NCBI GenBank assembly: GCA_025618425.1
Contig: CM046838.1
Location: forward strand, 2,787,715-2,851,714
Source of the DNA: Heliocidaris tuberculata
Lineage: Eukaryota; Echinodermata; Echinoidea; Camarodonta; Echinometridae
DNA: 64,000 nt
Direction: 5' to 3'
The position numbers and the translations under genes are program-made. The notes beneath the pieces were generated by a model. That model was not told where the DNA came from and made no database searches. It saw nothing but the letters and a program-made list of their open reading frames with translations. Below, piece by piece: positions 13,003-24,483 of this stretch; position 1 is the stretch's first letter, and every line of letters begins with the position of its first letter.

Positions 13003-13312
13003 ATGTCTTGTGGATTGCTCAACGAAGATGTTGGACTGGATATGGACATTAAAATCGAGGACGAATGTTCTTGGAGTTGGAACTCAAACAGCGATGAAGA
13101 AGACGGGGAAATCGGAGAACTTTACGAAGAAGATGAGGACGGGAGCACTGCCACTGGCGGCGTTGAAGCTGACGGCCAGCCAAGAGCGTACCAGCACGAA
13201 CCGGAGCCTCGGCTGGCCGAAGCCGGCGGCATGAACCCAGAAGCGAGAGGCGAGCTACCTGGCCAAAACTTTGATCCCAACAGACTTGATCCTGGAAATG
13301 TCCGGCATTGGT
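13003..13312 (+). CDS. First coding exon of a P2RX7-intracellular-domain-like protein, probably transposon-associated and partial
   Basis: The frame begins MSCGLLNEDVGLDMD and is very acidic (SDEEDGEIGELYEEDEDG). It reaches RAYQHEPEPRLAEAGG, then LDPGNVRHW immediately before a strong donor (GTAAGTT at 13313). Invertebrate proteins with the P2X7 C-terminal zinc domain have a comparable acidic N-terminus with a Y-x-x-EP motif, followed by a W-C-x-C-G-x-C core. That core would begin in the next exon, which I could not find in the following 2 kb. Local GC is higher than in the surroundings. Identity is inferred from memory of the family and is uncertain. It may be an orphan exon of the same broken element as the YqaJ and NTNNY pieces downstream. 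Confidence 0.4.
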
Positions 13313-13557
13313 AAGTTTTGGACATGAGAATGGATATTGAATTTCCCCCTTTTTAACTTGTTAAAAAGGAGACTAGTATTTATATAGTATGAAAATTAAA
13401 ACGGTAAGACTAAGATACAGAATAATATACTTACCGAAACGTCGAGAATGGGTACACCTTAGGCCCTTTTCAGGGCCGGGCCACTCACATACCCAGGCCA
13501 AGGGCCAAGTCCAAGAAAGAATACATGGTGTAAATAAATAAATAAATTGAAGCCTTC

Positions 13558-13622
13558 ATCTACTACTACTACTACTAGTAGTACTATATAGTAGGCCCCT
13601 TACTAGTACTAGTAGTAGTAGT
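13558..13622. repeat. CTA/TAG trinucleotide palindromic cluster
   Basis: (CTA)n runs into (GTA)n twice around a central actatatagtaggcccc, producing short hairpins. Simple-sequence origin. Confidence 0.7.
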
Positions 13623-14202
13623 AGGGTCTATTTAATACTAAAAAGGTAAAGTAATAGACCTTGATAATTCAAAGTTAAAATTGACTGCGTTAATTGTTAT
13701 GTTATTCATTGTATTAAATTTGTGCAAGTTCGCAACTGTTGCATGCTGGCACGGGTGGACTGTGGCAGAAATATTCAAGCGGCCTTTTTTCCGTCACTGG
13801 CCGGCAGTACCATCTTGAAAATAAGGTTTAAAAAAAAAATCCCCCACAAAGATGAGATGTAAAATCGCTTTGAACAGGACTTTCCTCACACCATGTCAAG
13901 CGTGTCAGGCTAGCGGCCACAGACTAAATTCTAATTCACTTCCCCCAGTGATCTTGTGTAAACATCAGGCATCCAGCCTCCAGGTCCGGTATAGACCTGT
14001 TCAGTTTAACTGGATGCTGTGTTTTTATGTTAATGTCTATTTCAACCATAACTGGGGGGCTTCAAATATGCCTAACAATAGTTAGCAATGTACCTGAATC
14101 ATTGCATAACCCACTGAATCATCTTTTATTATTTTGGAAATTTCTGACTTGTGATGGATATGGATGTATTTTCAAAATTTCTAAAAAAAACTGAGTGACT
14201 TG

Positions 14203-14520
14203 TACTCAGGGCTGTCAACCCTCCTGCATTTGGCGGGAGTCTCACGCCCCCACGCTAATTCTCCCGCCGTCCCACCAGTGTCGTGGCGGGAGACTCCTGC
14301 CACCACGCCCTTCCTCCCGCTCTCCCGCTGAGCATGTAAATCTCCCGCTTTATGAAGAAACCTCCCACCAAACGTGCAAAATGAAAATTTCCTGCACCCA
14401 AATATGTATAGCGAAAACAAACCTTTTTTTTTTTGCTTGTCAGAGAATTTGAGTAAAAAGACAGCCGAAAATGGCCGAAAATTTCTGGCACTGGTCTCAC
14501 GCCACAAAAAAACCAAACGA
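14203..14520. repeat. Interspersed repeat beginning CAGGGCTGTCAACCCTCC, with CTCCCGC-rich body
   Basis: The block opens with CAGGGCTGTCAACCCTCC, an hAT-like terminal sequence, and contains many copies of ctcccgc/gcgggag words. It also includes the phrase gcttgtcagagaatttgag, which resembles repeats at 55006, 55183 and 55686. No matching right terminus or target duplication was found. Confidence 0.45.
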
Positions 14521-14721
14521 ATCTTCCTCCAAGCAATTCCCCAAACAGCCCTGTTTTACTATGTAGTTGCAGTTTATACTAATATGGACCAGCAAAAGAC
14601 TATACTATTGTAAGACCCAATAATAAATGTCATGTAAGTTTTCAATATAAGATCCCTTTAAAATACTGTTTCAACACATCAGCAGATGCTGAATAATACA
14701 CCAGCGTCAGCCCCAGAAAAC

Positions 14722-14770
14722 CTCAGATAACTGTGCAATAAGCACACTGCTTATTGCACAGTTATCTGAG
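14722..14770. repeat. Perfect hairpin, 23-bp arms and 3-nt loop
   Basis: The arm 14722-14744 (starting CTCAGATAACTGTGC) is the exact reverse complement of 14748-14770, separated by cac. A further partial copy of gcaataagca follows directly. Perfect arms suggest a recent origin or a copying artefact rather than a microRNA precursor. Confidence 0.9.
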
Positions 14771-15004
14771 CAATAAGCAAACTGCTTTTGACTCCCACTC
14801 TCTACGGAGAAATTATACTTGACCATAACCATATATGGTCATAAAGTCCTTTTTATTTATTAAATTTATATTTAGTGTATACTTCATTTCCAGGACCCAG
14901 GCTTATTATTTATTTTAATTTTTATAGGTGTACATGTGATCATTGCTGCATCAAACTTTTTTTTACTCCGGGGGATTGCAAATGCTGCCAAGAAATACCA
15001 CGAG

Positions 15005-15198
15005 TTAGTCATAACGAATTTTAAATAGCAAGTTTTCATAATTGGTAATTGCGCAGATGACTTCCGCGTACACAGCCACTTTTGCACATTCATTTACCAA
15101 TGATGCGCCATAAGCGTATATTTTGTTATGACAATTAAAATCATTTCACTAAAATCAAGACAAAATAAATCTCAGAATACCACCCCAGGCAAATCTCC
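15005..15198. mobile_element. MITE-like repeat, copy 1 (GTCATAAC inverted ends)
   Basis: The end tagtcataacgaatttta and the internal inverted partner ttttgttatgacaatt bracket a palindromic body (gcgcc/ggcgc and attggtaatt/accaatgatg words). The same sequence, including about 65 bp beyond the right inverted repeat (cactaaaatcaagacaaaat), recurs at 24484-24668. No target duplication is resolved. Confidence 0.75.
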
Positions 15199-15204
15199 CA
15201 GATG

Positions 15205-15480
15205 CTGCGTATATGGCAGTCAGTCCGGACATGGTTGCAGAATGTGAGTGCCATGGTAGAGGGCTAGCTGAAATCAAATGTCCTGACATAGGGGAGGCTC
15301 CTACAATTTGGAAGCCATCTTACATCCATGCAGATCACGATGGCACTCCGAAACTTCAAGAAAACCATTGCTATAAAGCCAAATTACATTGCAAATGGCA
15401 TTGACAGATAGAAAATGGTGCCACCTATTTCTGTTAATTGCAACAAGGAAGTATGATACTGAACTGAGAAGGCATGTATT
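15205..15480 (+). pseudogene. YqaJ-type recombinase/exonuclease fragment, frameshifted
   Basis: The frame from 15213 reads VSPDMVAECECHGRGLAEIK followed by CPDIGEA. This matches the YqaJ/lambda-exonuclease-type nuclease motif in which the pattern SPD...(G)xxEIKCP supplies the metal-binding D and E-x-K residues. After LQENHCYKAK the frame shifts, and the expected continuation (QMALTDRKWCHLFLLIATRK) lies in another frame at about 15395-15455. Eukaryotic YqaJ domains of this kind occur in expanded, probably mobile gene families of marine invertebrates. The MITE copy at 15005 lies directly upstream. No intact active enzyme is possible here. Confidence 0.6.
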
Positions 15481-16435
15481 GGAAGTCTACATAAACACAG
15501 TCACTTCATCAATGCCAGGATGTGCAAATCTTTTTTACAGGAGAGCCTAGCCATTTCTGTGATAAATACCATGGAAGCGACCGATATCGATATAAACATA
15601 CCATGCTTGGCTTGGCTAGTGCAGTGCAGCCTAGCCAAGCCTCCCCTGATCCCCAGGGGCATACAATGCACAAAGTTCTAGCTCGCCATTGAAGTTTGAG
15701 TTGTCTCTACGATCCCAACTACGTCTCTAACTGTGAGAGCTACTGAGGTGACCTAAACCACGACCGATGAACAGTTGATGACCATAAACTGCAGTCATTG
15801 TGCGTCACTGTCATGGCATGTGAAAGCACCATCCCACCACTATTACAGGTAGACTAAATCAATCGACTTTAAGTTTAACATGAATTTCAAACAACGTTAA
15901 CCCTCATTTATTAACTTATCAAATAATCAAGCTGAAATTTAGACATTGTTTTAAACTCTATGAAGGATGACACACAAAAAAGTTGATACATTGCAAGGTA
16001 TAGATCTAAGGTGTAGATCTAAGCTTCTGAAAGAGTAGACTAATTGTCTAATTTACAAAATAGATCTAGATTATTAAACAGGATTAACTTAGATCTGTAA
16101 AGAGCTGCTAAAAACTATACATAGGGTCTACTGTTATGTTATAGAATTTCTAAAATCCTAAGTCTAGGTCTATTCCTTAAAATATTACATCATGATTAAT
16201 TTCCTGATTTAGTGATTAGGATGAACAACAATTATTAATGGTAGACTTATTAATATCTAAGTTAAGTGTACATGTACATGTTTAACAGTTAGTGTTAGAA
16301 CTGTTAGTAGTGTTATTTCTTTTGTTAATTTAATTTTATTAATTTGTTTCAGTTTTTTTTTATTAATATAACTGGCTATTTTGCCTGCAAACCATCCTCA
16401 TCATGTACATGTATGTTCCATGGAACAGTCTGAAA

Positions 16436-18352
16436 ATGGCTTCTCAGCAACACTGAGACTTGATTCAGCAACTGAGGAAGACGCTCTCAAGTGGTTGCAA
16501 GAATTCCAAAGTCTTCCAAGTCTACGTGGAGAGTGAAAAGAACATATCCTACCTCAACTAAATATGTCCTTTTTAAGGTTTGTATTTCTGCTCAATGTCT
16601 AAAGAGAATATGAAAAATGATTGATTTGTAAAGATTAATATCATATTTGTGATTATGTAATAATAAAATCTGAACTTGTTTAAATATAGGGGATTTTAAA
16701 TCCGTAGGTGAATTTTAACCTTGCAAGCTTTGTCACATAATATGAATTTCTTTCCTTTCAACATATCTAGATCTAATTGATTCATCCTCATGGTAATTGA
16801 TTAATTAATCATGCCTGTTTATTTTTTTCTTTAGTGCATTTATAGAGGGAATATAGGTGCCATCATGGCCAACAGCGGGGGGACAAAAGGAGAATCACAG
16901 GAAGGATACTGATTGCATGGCTAGTCTACAAGTAATTGTGAAAAGATTGAGTCAAAAGACAAGAAGGAAGAGCAGGTGAGTCAAAGATAAAGTTATACTA
17001 GGATAAGGTGCATCAAATTTTGCTCTGGTGACAATTTCTCCATGCTTTGTTTTGTCTAAGATGTAGGGTAAGGGTTGCGATAGGGTTTTATGTTAGGTTT
17101 ATTAGGGGTAGTCTTAGGTATAGTGTTTAGTCCAGGGCTGAAGTTAGTCATTTGATTAGTGTTAGGGGATTGACCACTGAGCAATTGTCACCGGAATAAA
17201 GGTCGTACAACCCAGGATAATTGACTGAATTTTTATGCCCATGATGAAGTAATATATTTTTACATGGATTTCCATTAAGAAAAAAATCTTTTCTGCCATC
17301 AGAATTTAGAAAATGCAATACTTTGAGTAGAATGTGTACGAAAGAAATGCAAAAGTTCTCCTTGCCCATGGCTAGTCTACATGATCATGCATCTTGTAAT
17401 TATTGCCAAATGGGAGTTTCTCCATATCATTAGTTATCTCAACTTTTAAAATTCATTTCTATATATTTTATTCATTGTCTGATTTTTCTGAAAGTTTCAC
17501 TAATGTTTCTCTGATAATTTCCCTTCAAATTCTAAAGTCACGTATAGTATATGAACTAAAGAATGAACAAGAGAGACCTCTCAACAAATAGCATGTAAAT
17601 GCCTGAACAATTGACAATCTTCAATGTGTCACAACTTACCTAGAATGACTCTTTTTGAAATAAATAATTTCTAATGAACCTGAACACGTGCAAGAACCAA
17701 TAGAATAGCCATTTTCTTAATTTTGATTTCCTGATATTACTGGCCTAAATTATAAATATGCAGAATAGTGATAAATTTCATTTAGCTTTATTTTGTTAAT
17801 AGTGATGAATTTCATGTAGCTATATTTTGTTTCATTTGTTTTATTTTATATGTATACAGAAGTTCAGATCCCCCCATCCTGATTTACCCCACATCCATTT
17901 AATTGTTGTGGGTTCATAATCACACTCTCCACACTTCATCAGCCCTGAAATACAGGGATGTTAATAGTGACACCAATACCAAACAGGCTGCTCTATATAA
18001 TGGGCAATCTCCATCCAGTGCCCTCCCTCAATATCCTCGAGATGGAGCCACAGATAGAGAATCCAGATTATAACAAGTATGGGCACATGCCTTCCGGATG
18101 CAGCTCTTGATAAGAGTTAACCACACCAACAATTACGCAGAGGCTGCTATGCGTGTGATGAAAGATTCGATCCTTCAGAGATCAAGAGCTTTTAATGTCC
18201 TTCAGCTTGTGGACTTTGTCCTGTACAGGCTTGAGGGATATTACCAATGCAAACTTCTTAAAGTAGGGATGAAAAAATGGCTGCGTCGGAGTAAGCTCGT
18301 GTGCGGAGGGAGCTGGAGACAATTTGTACATACATTGTGTAACTTCGTTTAA
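16436..18352 (+). pseudogene. Decayed spliced gene of an expanded invertebrate family (NTNNY-motif, SWIM/YqaJ-associated), function unknown
   Basis: Three exon-like blocks keep their splice sites but carry frameshifts and stops. Block 1, about 16436-16578, reads KWLQEFQ then STWRVKRTYPTSTKYVLFK in a shifted frame, ending at a donor. Block 2, about 16842-16976, reads YRCHHGQQRGDKRRITGKDT then VIVKRLSQKT and ends at GTGAGT. Block 3, about 17865-18290, reads WVHNHTLHTSSALKYRDVNS, then HTNNYAEAAMRVMKDSIL, FNVLQLVDFVLYRLEGYYQ. I recall this order from large uncharacterised invertebrate families that sometimes carry SWIM zinc fingers and YqaJ domains. It is not a recognised enzyme in this part. The preserved introns argue for decay of a DNA-level copy, not a processed one. 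Confidence 0.5.
17040..17230. repeat. Dispersed repeat, related to 4985-5130
   Basis: Same word order as the CACHD1 intron copy (gggttgcgatagggtttta, tatagtgtttagtccagggc, gattgaccactgagcaattg). It lies in an intron of the decayed NTNNY gene. Class unknown. Confidence 0.6.
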
Positions 18353-18369
18353 AAAGTGTGAGTTCTATT

Positions 18370-19190
18370 TGTGCAACTATGAACATGATGAAAGAGAAAG
18401 CAGGAAAACTCAAAGATCATCCTAGTACAGGAGACTCTCCAGCTACGAAGAAATTCTGTGATATTTTGGTGGATGAAGTTGAGGTCAAGCCAGCAAACAA
18501 TGACATGCCAGTTACTAATGGCATTAGCGGGGCTTCAGCCGGAGCACCATCCCAGCTGCTGGCAGGCGAGGCTGAAGGTCCCCTGGTCTGGTTTAAAGCT
18601 TTCGAAGCCAGACTTAAAGCTTTCGAAACCAGACAGGAGGAGAGATTTGAGACTCTGCTGAAAGAATGTAAAGAATGTCGAGAAGAACATACCGGTCTAA
18701 AATTAGTCTTTGAGAATCTTGAGGAAAAAGTATCAAAGTTGTCTTCCGCACTACGTGATGCAGAGCTAAAAATAGACGACTTGGAAAACAGATCACGCAG
18801 GAGCAACATAGTGATTTATAATGTCCCTGAGGGAGCTGAAGGAGGAGATTGTGTTAAATTTGTATCTAACTTATTAGATGCATCTAAGATCCCTACTACA
18901 ATCCAATGGGCTTACAGATCTGGCAAGAAACCACCCGCTGGTCCCATGGCAGGTGCTGTGACTACCTCCCACCCACGCCCCGTCCAATATTCATCAGCTT
19001 TTCCACCTACATCGAGAAAGAGAAAAGAAGGAAGGGTATCACACATTTGATGGCAATGCAAAGTATTTTATTTCTGATGATTATTCTCGCCGTGTGATGC
19101 AATTGAGAAAAGAGAAGTTGCCTGAGCAAATCCGTCTTCGTAAAGAAGGGAACATGCTTACATGGTGTACTCTGCCACGATCTGAGTACG
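18370..19190 (+). pseudogene. LINE ORF1-like protein (L1/CR1-type, coiled coil plus RRM-like domain), frameshifted
   Basis: The continuous frame from the ATG near 18379 to 19050 has a hydrophilic N-terminus, then a coiled-coil/leucine region (FEARLKAFETRQEERFETLL; ENLEEKVSKLSSALRDAELK). Next comes the hallmark DDLENRSRRSNIVIYNVPEG that opens the RNA-binding domain of LINE ORF1 proteins. After AYRSGKK the frame is lost. RPIFISFSTYIEKEK and ISDDYSRRVMQLRKEKLPEQ, the expected continuation, appear in two other frames up to about 19190. Downstream to about 19560 I see no ORF2, only degraded sequence ending in (ATT)n near 19540. It follows the NTNNY pseudogene by a few bases, so it probably inserted there. 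Confidence 0.75.
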
Positions 19191-19689
19191 GGATTCGTGT
19201 TAACTTCATGTTTTTGCTAGGTATTCTATGTTTTGTAAATAAGTATGAGAGTACATGTATGCTGCGCAGCTCTGTTGTCACTTTTTGATTCCTTTATATG
19301 CGAAATGGATGGAGCTGTGGTGTTATACTATACAGTCAATGCAGTGTTCTATCAAAGCAAGTCACAGCAGGTGCTCCTATGTTTCAGACATGGATATACT
19401 ACTTTATGCATGGTTTCAGATATTTGCAAAAGATGTTTGTGCAGAGCTATGCAAAACGCTTGGAGGATTCTTGTAAATTATATGGTGCTTATATGGGCTC
19501 CTAGCTACAGTTGGAATCTTCATTCCCATTTTCCATGTATTATTATTATTATTATTATAAAGCTTGTTTGTGATCACCCATGTGGAACTTCTCTGGATAT
19601 CTTTGAGGACTTCACCTATTTCTCGACCTTGCCTTGCAAACTATGTATTTCTATAGTTTTATTGTCGGTGTAACGATAGGAAAGTTAGC

Positions 19690-20278
19690 CCCTTCAAATT
19701 ATTCTCTCTTCTTTCCCTCTCTATCTCTATGAGTGAGCCCCTTCGATTCTCTCTTCTCTCCCTCTCCCTCTCTATCTCTATGAGTGAGCCCCTTCGATTC
19801 TCTCTTCTCTCCCTCTCCCTCTCTATCTCTATGAGTGAGCCCCTTCGATTCTCTCTTCTCTCCATCTCTATGAGTGAGCCCCTTCGATTCTCTCTATCTC
19901 TATGAGTGAGCCCCTTCGATTCTCTCTTCTCTCCCTCTCTCTCTATCTCTTCGATTCTTCTCTCTATCTCTATGAGTGAGCCCCTTCGATTCTCTCTATC
20001 TCTATGAGTGAGCCCCTTCGATTCTCTCTTCTATCTCTATGAGTGAGCCCCTTCGATTCTCTCTTCTCTCCCTCTCTCTATCTCTATGAGTGAGCCCCTT
20101 CGATTCTCTCTTCTCTCCCTCTCCCTCTCTATCTCTATGAGTGAGCCCCTTCGATTCTCTCTTCTCTCTCCCTCTCTATCTCTATGAGTGAGCCCCTTCG
20201 ATTCTCTCTTCTCTCCCTCTCCTCTCTATCTCTATGAGTGAGCTTCGATTCTCTCTTCTCTCCCTCTCTATCTCTATC
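19690..20278. repeat. Minisatellite, about 51-bp unit, pyrimidine-rich
   Basis: More than ten copies of a unit built from tatgagtgagccccttcgat plus a variable run of tctctcttctctccctc. Unit length varies through gain or loss of the CT-rich part. Because 51 is a multiple of three, the minus strand reads a spurious repeat peptide (ENRRGSLIEIERER). Confidence 0.93.
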
Positions 20279-20534
20279 TTTTTGATTTGTTCCGGACTAG
20301 CAAATTCTACATGTGGGGTATGGTGGTAGAAATATAATCTTGTTTTTCTCAAAAGTCCAGTTCCTGTGAGTAGGGATATTCTATCCTCATAGAATGTAGC
20401 TTACATAATGAAATGACCAGAAGTTATTATGTCTAGGCCAGCGGAAGAGGATTATCTTCCAACCTGTGTAAACAAAACTGAGAAGGGCTTAATTGATACA
20501 ACAGATGGTCAGGAAGTCCAAGTGGTCAAAGAAT

Positions 20535-20900
20535 GTGATGTTGTGGCAGAACTATTCTGACCCCTCTTACTAACTATTGACCAATAATAATTGCAGTTTC
20601 TATCCCCATCCTATTTTCTGTAAATAATGTGCCAATCAGCTGCAGACTATTATGAATGTGTAATTAGGTATAAAAACCAGACCCCAACCCTGTTTTACTC
20701 ACTTGGCTCCCCATCCTTTCCGGCTCCCATCTTTACCCTCCCGTACCTCTTCAACTAACTATTGATTCATAATTTCATCTAAGTTCGGACAACCTTCGCA
20801 AGTCGTGTAATTCCAAGTCGCCCACTGATAAAAATGAACTTTTAGTTTTATTCTGCTACGAAGCAACTTATTTATACATCGAGTCACAGCTACAGTATTG
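20535..20900. mobile_element. Candidate solo LTR or LTR fragment
   Basis: The stretch starts near tgttgtggcagaactattct and has a TATA-like motif (taggtataaaaacc at about 20664) followed by C-rich leader sequence. It ends near tcacagctaca. A TG...CA boundary with an internal promoter suits an LTR, but no second copy, primer-binding site or clear 5-bp duplication was found, so this is tentative. AT-rich sequence with an AATAAA near 21511 could extend the element to about 21560. Confidence 0.3.
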
Positions 20901-21091
20901 GAAAAACAAGTTGCCTGTATAAATCTGTGTTCCTGATTTCTTCAGTTAATTCGTTCCTAATTGCTCCTTTTAATTCATTCCTGCATTTATCAATTCCTGT
21001 TAACTGTTCCTGATCGCTCCTGTTAATTTGTTCCTGATTGTTCCTGTTTCTTCCCTTCAAGTAATTTGTTCCAGCTAGTTGATATACAATC

Positions 21092-21304
21092 ATGACAATG
21101 TTCCCGTCGTTCCTTTTTACGTTCTTCATTCTCCTGTCCACCGACGCTACTAGTATTTCCAATCGTCATCGACAGCATCATTCTGTATCTAACGTCATCG
21201 TCCGTCCTGCTCCCGCATCATCGTCCCCGCCGTCAGTAACTGCTGCAACAGTCCGCCAGTACAAGTCGCGATATCGCGTAGTTAAACAACCGCGTTGCAT
21301 GTAA
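21092..21304 (+). CDS. Short open frame with signal-peptide-like start, unrecognised
   Basis: The frame reads MTMFPSFLFTFFILLSTDAT, a good hydrophobic leader, then a basic, serine/proline-rich tail ending in RYRVVKQPRC just before a donor-like GTAAGT at 21301. It could be a first exon of an unknown secreted product or a chance frame in LTR-derived sequence. The preceding 130 bp repeats gttcctgttaat-like words. No homologue is recognised. Confidence 0.2.
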   Translation: MTMFPSFLFTFFILLSTDATSISNRHRQHHSVSNVIVRPAPASSSPPSVTAATVRQYKSRYRVVKQPRCM

Positions 21305-22636
21305 GTGGCCACCGTTAACACCCCCCCTCATTAACCTCTTCCTATCCTTAATGTCCCACTAATGTTAATAGTTTAAGTTAGGTTATCATAATTTTTGATT
21401 AGGGTAAAATATGGTCCCTTGATTTGATTGAGATTAAGAGTTTATTGACAATATATGTGAAATCAATTTAGTAATTGTTTTATTCTTTAGTTGTTAATGA
21501 TCCATATAAATAAAAGAATTATGACACCTTATTACACGTTGTGCCCCAGCGCTTTTATTAAATTGTTTATTAATTTTCCTTACAATTCATTTGGGATTTA
21601 TGCATTTTATCTGTGGTCTTCTGACTAACCCCTCACCGAGTTGGAACCACCCGCTAACAGACCAAAATACCTGGTTCCTTCTCGGATCCTCTACTCCACT
21701 GCCTATACAGTGAAGGAGGGGTAGCAGGGTGTTAGATCAGTATATAGTTTATTTTTAATCTTATTCTTTTATTTCTATTTTACTTTTTTTTTTCTCTCTC
21801 CTTGCAAGTAAACTTTATTCTTGCACATCTTTATCTCATGCTTAATTTTGCCTTTTTTTGCTAAATTTGTACCCTTAGTTTGTTTAATGGTGGATGTGTA
21901 TTACAGACAAAGTGACATATATTCTGATGGTTAGCTACAGAGGGTTAAGTTGGTCTCCCATTTAAAAGTCAAAAAGGCTAAGACAAGTCAAATAAAGAGC
22001 ATGGGAAAATGGCTCTCAGTTGTGTCTAAAGAATATAAGAATCTCCAATACACACACAGGTTATGCATACATGACAGAGCTTCACCACAAGTCAGTCAAA
22101 GAGTAGCATCAATTGCAAAAAGCAGTACTATAGGAGATATCTAGAAGATACTTCTTTCCACCAATCAGCACCGCATGCATATTAGTAAGCCATCTATCAA
22201 ACAAAGATTTAGATGTGACCCAATTCAGAAAATTGAAATGGAATGACCATTTCACTTTCCATGAAAAGGTTTTTTCCCAAAGCGGACATGGTTTTTTAAA
22301 AAGAATATCATACTACATTCAATTTGGCATCTCTTGAGTACAAATTGCTAGTGAGAAACAATGATGTACCTTCCATACCCAGGCCAAGTGCAGTGTACTA
22401 TATAACCGGCAATATTGGAATGGTGAGCCAATGCTTGTATACTCATGGTAGTGAGTACATGTACATGTACATGTCACTGATCTCTCTACGGAAAAAATCT
22501 AGATATCCGATTGGCCAATCAAAGTGATGCAGGTCGGCCGCCATTTTACCACCCACAAAAAGCACCGTACAATGCTATTTCCTATTTGTTGTATACATAA
22601 TTCATTGCCTGAGACTTGTGACAAATTTGCTGGAAA
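21305..22636. other. No recognisable gene; probable retroelement and transposon debris
   Basis: AT-rich. 21620-21740 has a denser segment (cgagttggaaccacccgcta...). A frame at 21950-22144 (MVSHLKVKKAKTSQIKSMGK...) resembles nothing I know. The 22480-22636 stretch is probably the 5' flank of the THAP exon that follows. Confidence 0.5.
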
Positions 22637-24240
22637 ATGCCTGCATGTGCAGCTGTAAACTCCACAAATCGTCAGTTCAAAGGTTGTGGACAAACAGTTA
22701 ACAGGTCTGTAAGTATGACTTAGAATTTGCGTAATAACAAAAGAAATTTCATAGATATATCACCTGTTTTGTCTTTAATGTCATTATCACTGAATATTAT
22801 TTCCTACGCCACTTACAGCGCCTAACTCACTAGACACGCTAATTTCAATATAAGATCTCAAAACAAATAGGTAATTTTGTGACTGTGTAATGAACTTTTA
22901 TGAAACAAACTCAGATTCAGAATCCACTCATCTACAATTTACATATAATAACCTTGCTTATGTATGAGTGGAATTCACTCGGGCCAGGCCAGGGGCAGGG
23001 CTAGCTGTACATGTACAAGCTCTGTGGTTTATGAATAGTGGTAATTGAACCACAGAGCTATACGTGGGATGCACATATAGCCTGTGCCCTGTGGAGACTG
23101 ACGTCAACAAACTAATTTAGAATTAGATCTATGTATCACCCATCCCCACGCACTGTGATCTGTGCAACCCACCCTCTCGGTGTTGGCTGAAAGGATCGAA
23201 TCCCTCCCATGCCCTCCAGATCACAAAAGCTTCCAGAAAGCCACCAAAGGCAAGGAACTCAGACATGGAGAAAGTAGAAACCGAAGCCATGCCAGAGTCA
23301 CCCAAATCATCCCACATATACATGTATGTATACAGATCACTCCTATTCTACACTACGAAAAACTAGATAGAGCTGTAGACCAAATCGATTATCTCCAGAA
23401 GAAGGTGAAGACACTAGCAGATTGGGAAAGAAAGTCACAGATCTACAGGAGGTTGTGGGCACAATGAGGGACGAGAACATGCTTTCAGCTAATGGAGCAG
23501 AAATTCTTTCAGACTTTTTTGAATGTCCCAGCAGATATGATGAAAAGAATGGTGGCAAATAAGTCTAGTGGACAACTGACCAGGAAATCATATCCCCCAG
23601 TGCTGAGAGCCTTTGCACTAATTTTGAACTTTTATGGTGCAAAAGCATACAAATACGTGAGGAAATGTTTCAACTTTGCCCTACCCTACCCATCAGTCAT
23701 CAGTACTCTGGAGTAAAAGGAGAACCACGCTTTACCAAAGAGTCATTTTCTGCTCTGAAGCTGAAGGTAGAACAAGCCAAGGAAAAGGGAAATGAAGTTG
23801 TCTGTGCCCTCATGATGGATGAGATGGCCATCAAGAAACATATTGAATGGAACAGCTCAAAGTTTCATGGTTATGTAGACATAGTCATCGATATTCAAGA
23901 TGACCCAACTCTGCCTGCACATGATGCTCTGATGGTTGTGGCTTTAAACAGCAAGTGGAAGCTTCTGGTTGGGTATTTCCTTGTAAACAGTTTGTCTGGA
24001 GAAGAAAGGGCCAACCTTGTCCAGCAGTGCCTGACATGGCTCCATGATGTTGGCGTCAACTGTGTCTCACTGACATGTGATGGTCCATCCTGTCATCTCA
24101 AAATGATGGAAGAGCTGGGAGCAACAATGAAACTACCAACAATGGACCCTAGCTTCACTCACCATGCAGTAACAACCCAACAGCTAGACAGTTTCAGGCT
24201 TTCTACAAACGGCCCCTTGTACAGCATGAAATACATTTAG
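22637..24240 (+). pseudogene. P-element-type (THAP9-like) transposase, decayed
   Basis: Exon 22637-22708 reads MPACAAVNSTNRQFKGCGQT before GTAAGT, the start of a THAP zinc domain. The second zinc-binding cysteine is replaced by serine (VNSTN instead of VNCTN). After a gap, 23370-23465 encodes a short coiled region (DQIDYLQKKVKTLADWE). The transposase core follows at 23520-24170 in two frames: PPVLRAFALILNFYGAKAY, KYVRKCFNFALPYPSVIS, then GEPRFTKESFSALKLKVEQA, MMDEMAIKKHIEWNSSKF, VVALNSKWKLLVGYF and VSLTCDGPSCHLKMMEELGA. The DEM and CDGPS motifs hold the catalytic aspartates of the RNase-H-like fold in this family. The C-terminal half (the HMLKLVRN region onward) is missing. The zinc ligand loss, frameshift near 23712 and truncation make it inactive. 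Confidence 0.8.
23012..23066. repeat. Short inverted-repeat element, AGCTCTGTGG...CCACAGAGCT (copy 1)
   Basis: agctctgtggtt and aaccacagagct flank a 30-bp spacer. The same ends occur at 46157-46195 with another spacer. No target duplication is evident. Confidence 0.55.
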
Positions 24241-24483
24241 AAGGACAAGGGGGTAAATGCACTGCACAGGAGAATACTCCTATCCTTCATGTATCAAGTT
24301 CTAGACCACATGGAAAGACATACATGTATTACACAGATAAGGATGACATGCTTCTCATCAGGAGGTACATGTATGATCTCGAAGACCAAGCTCCAAGTGC
24401 AGAAGGCAACGACTATACAGGTGTTCCCAACTACTTGCAGTTGTCTCCTGTGATCGATGCAGCCATTGAATACATGGGTGGAT

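Noticed and set aside
12985..13325. Alternative and antisense frames over the P2RX7-like exon
   Set aside because: The plus frame has the acidic composition and ends exactly at a strong donor; the others lack any support.
15005..15132. Reading the GTCATAAC element as a microRNA-like hairpin
   Set aside because: A second genomic copy and long imperfect arms fit a MITE better.
19659..19865. Minus-strand repeat peptide ENRRGSLIEIERER
   Set aside because: Translation of the CT-rich 51-bp minisatellite; a compositional artefact.
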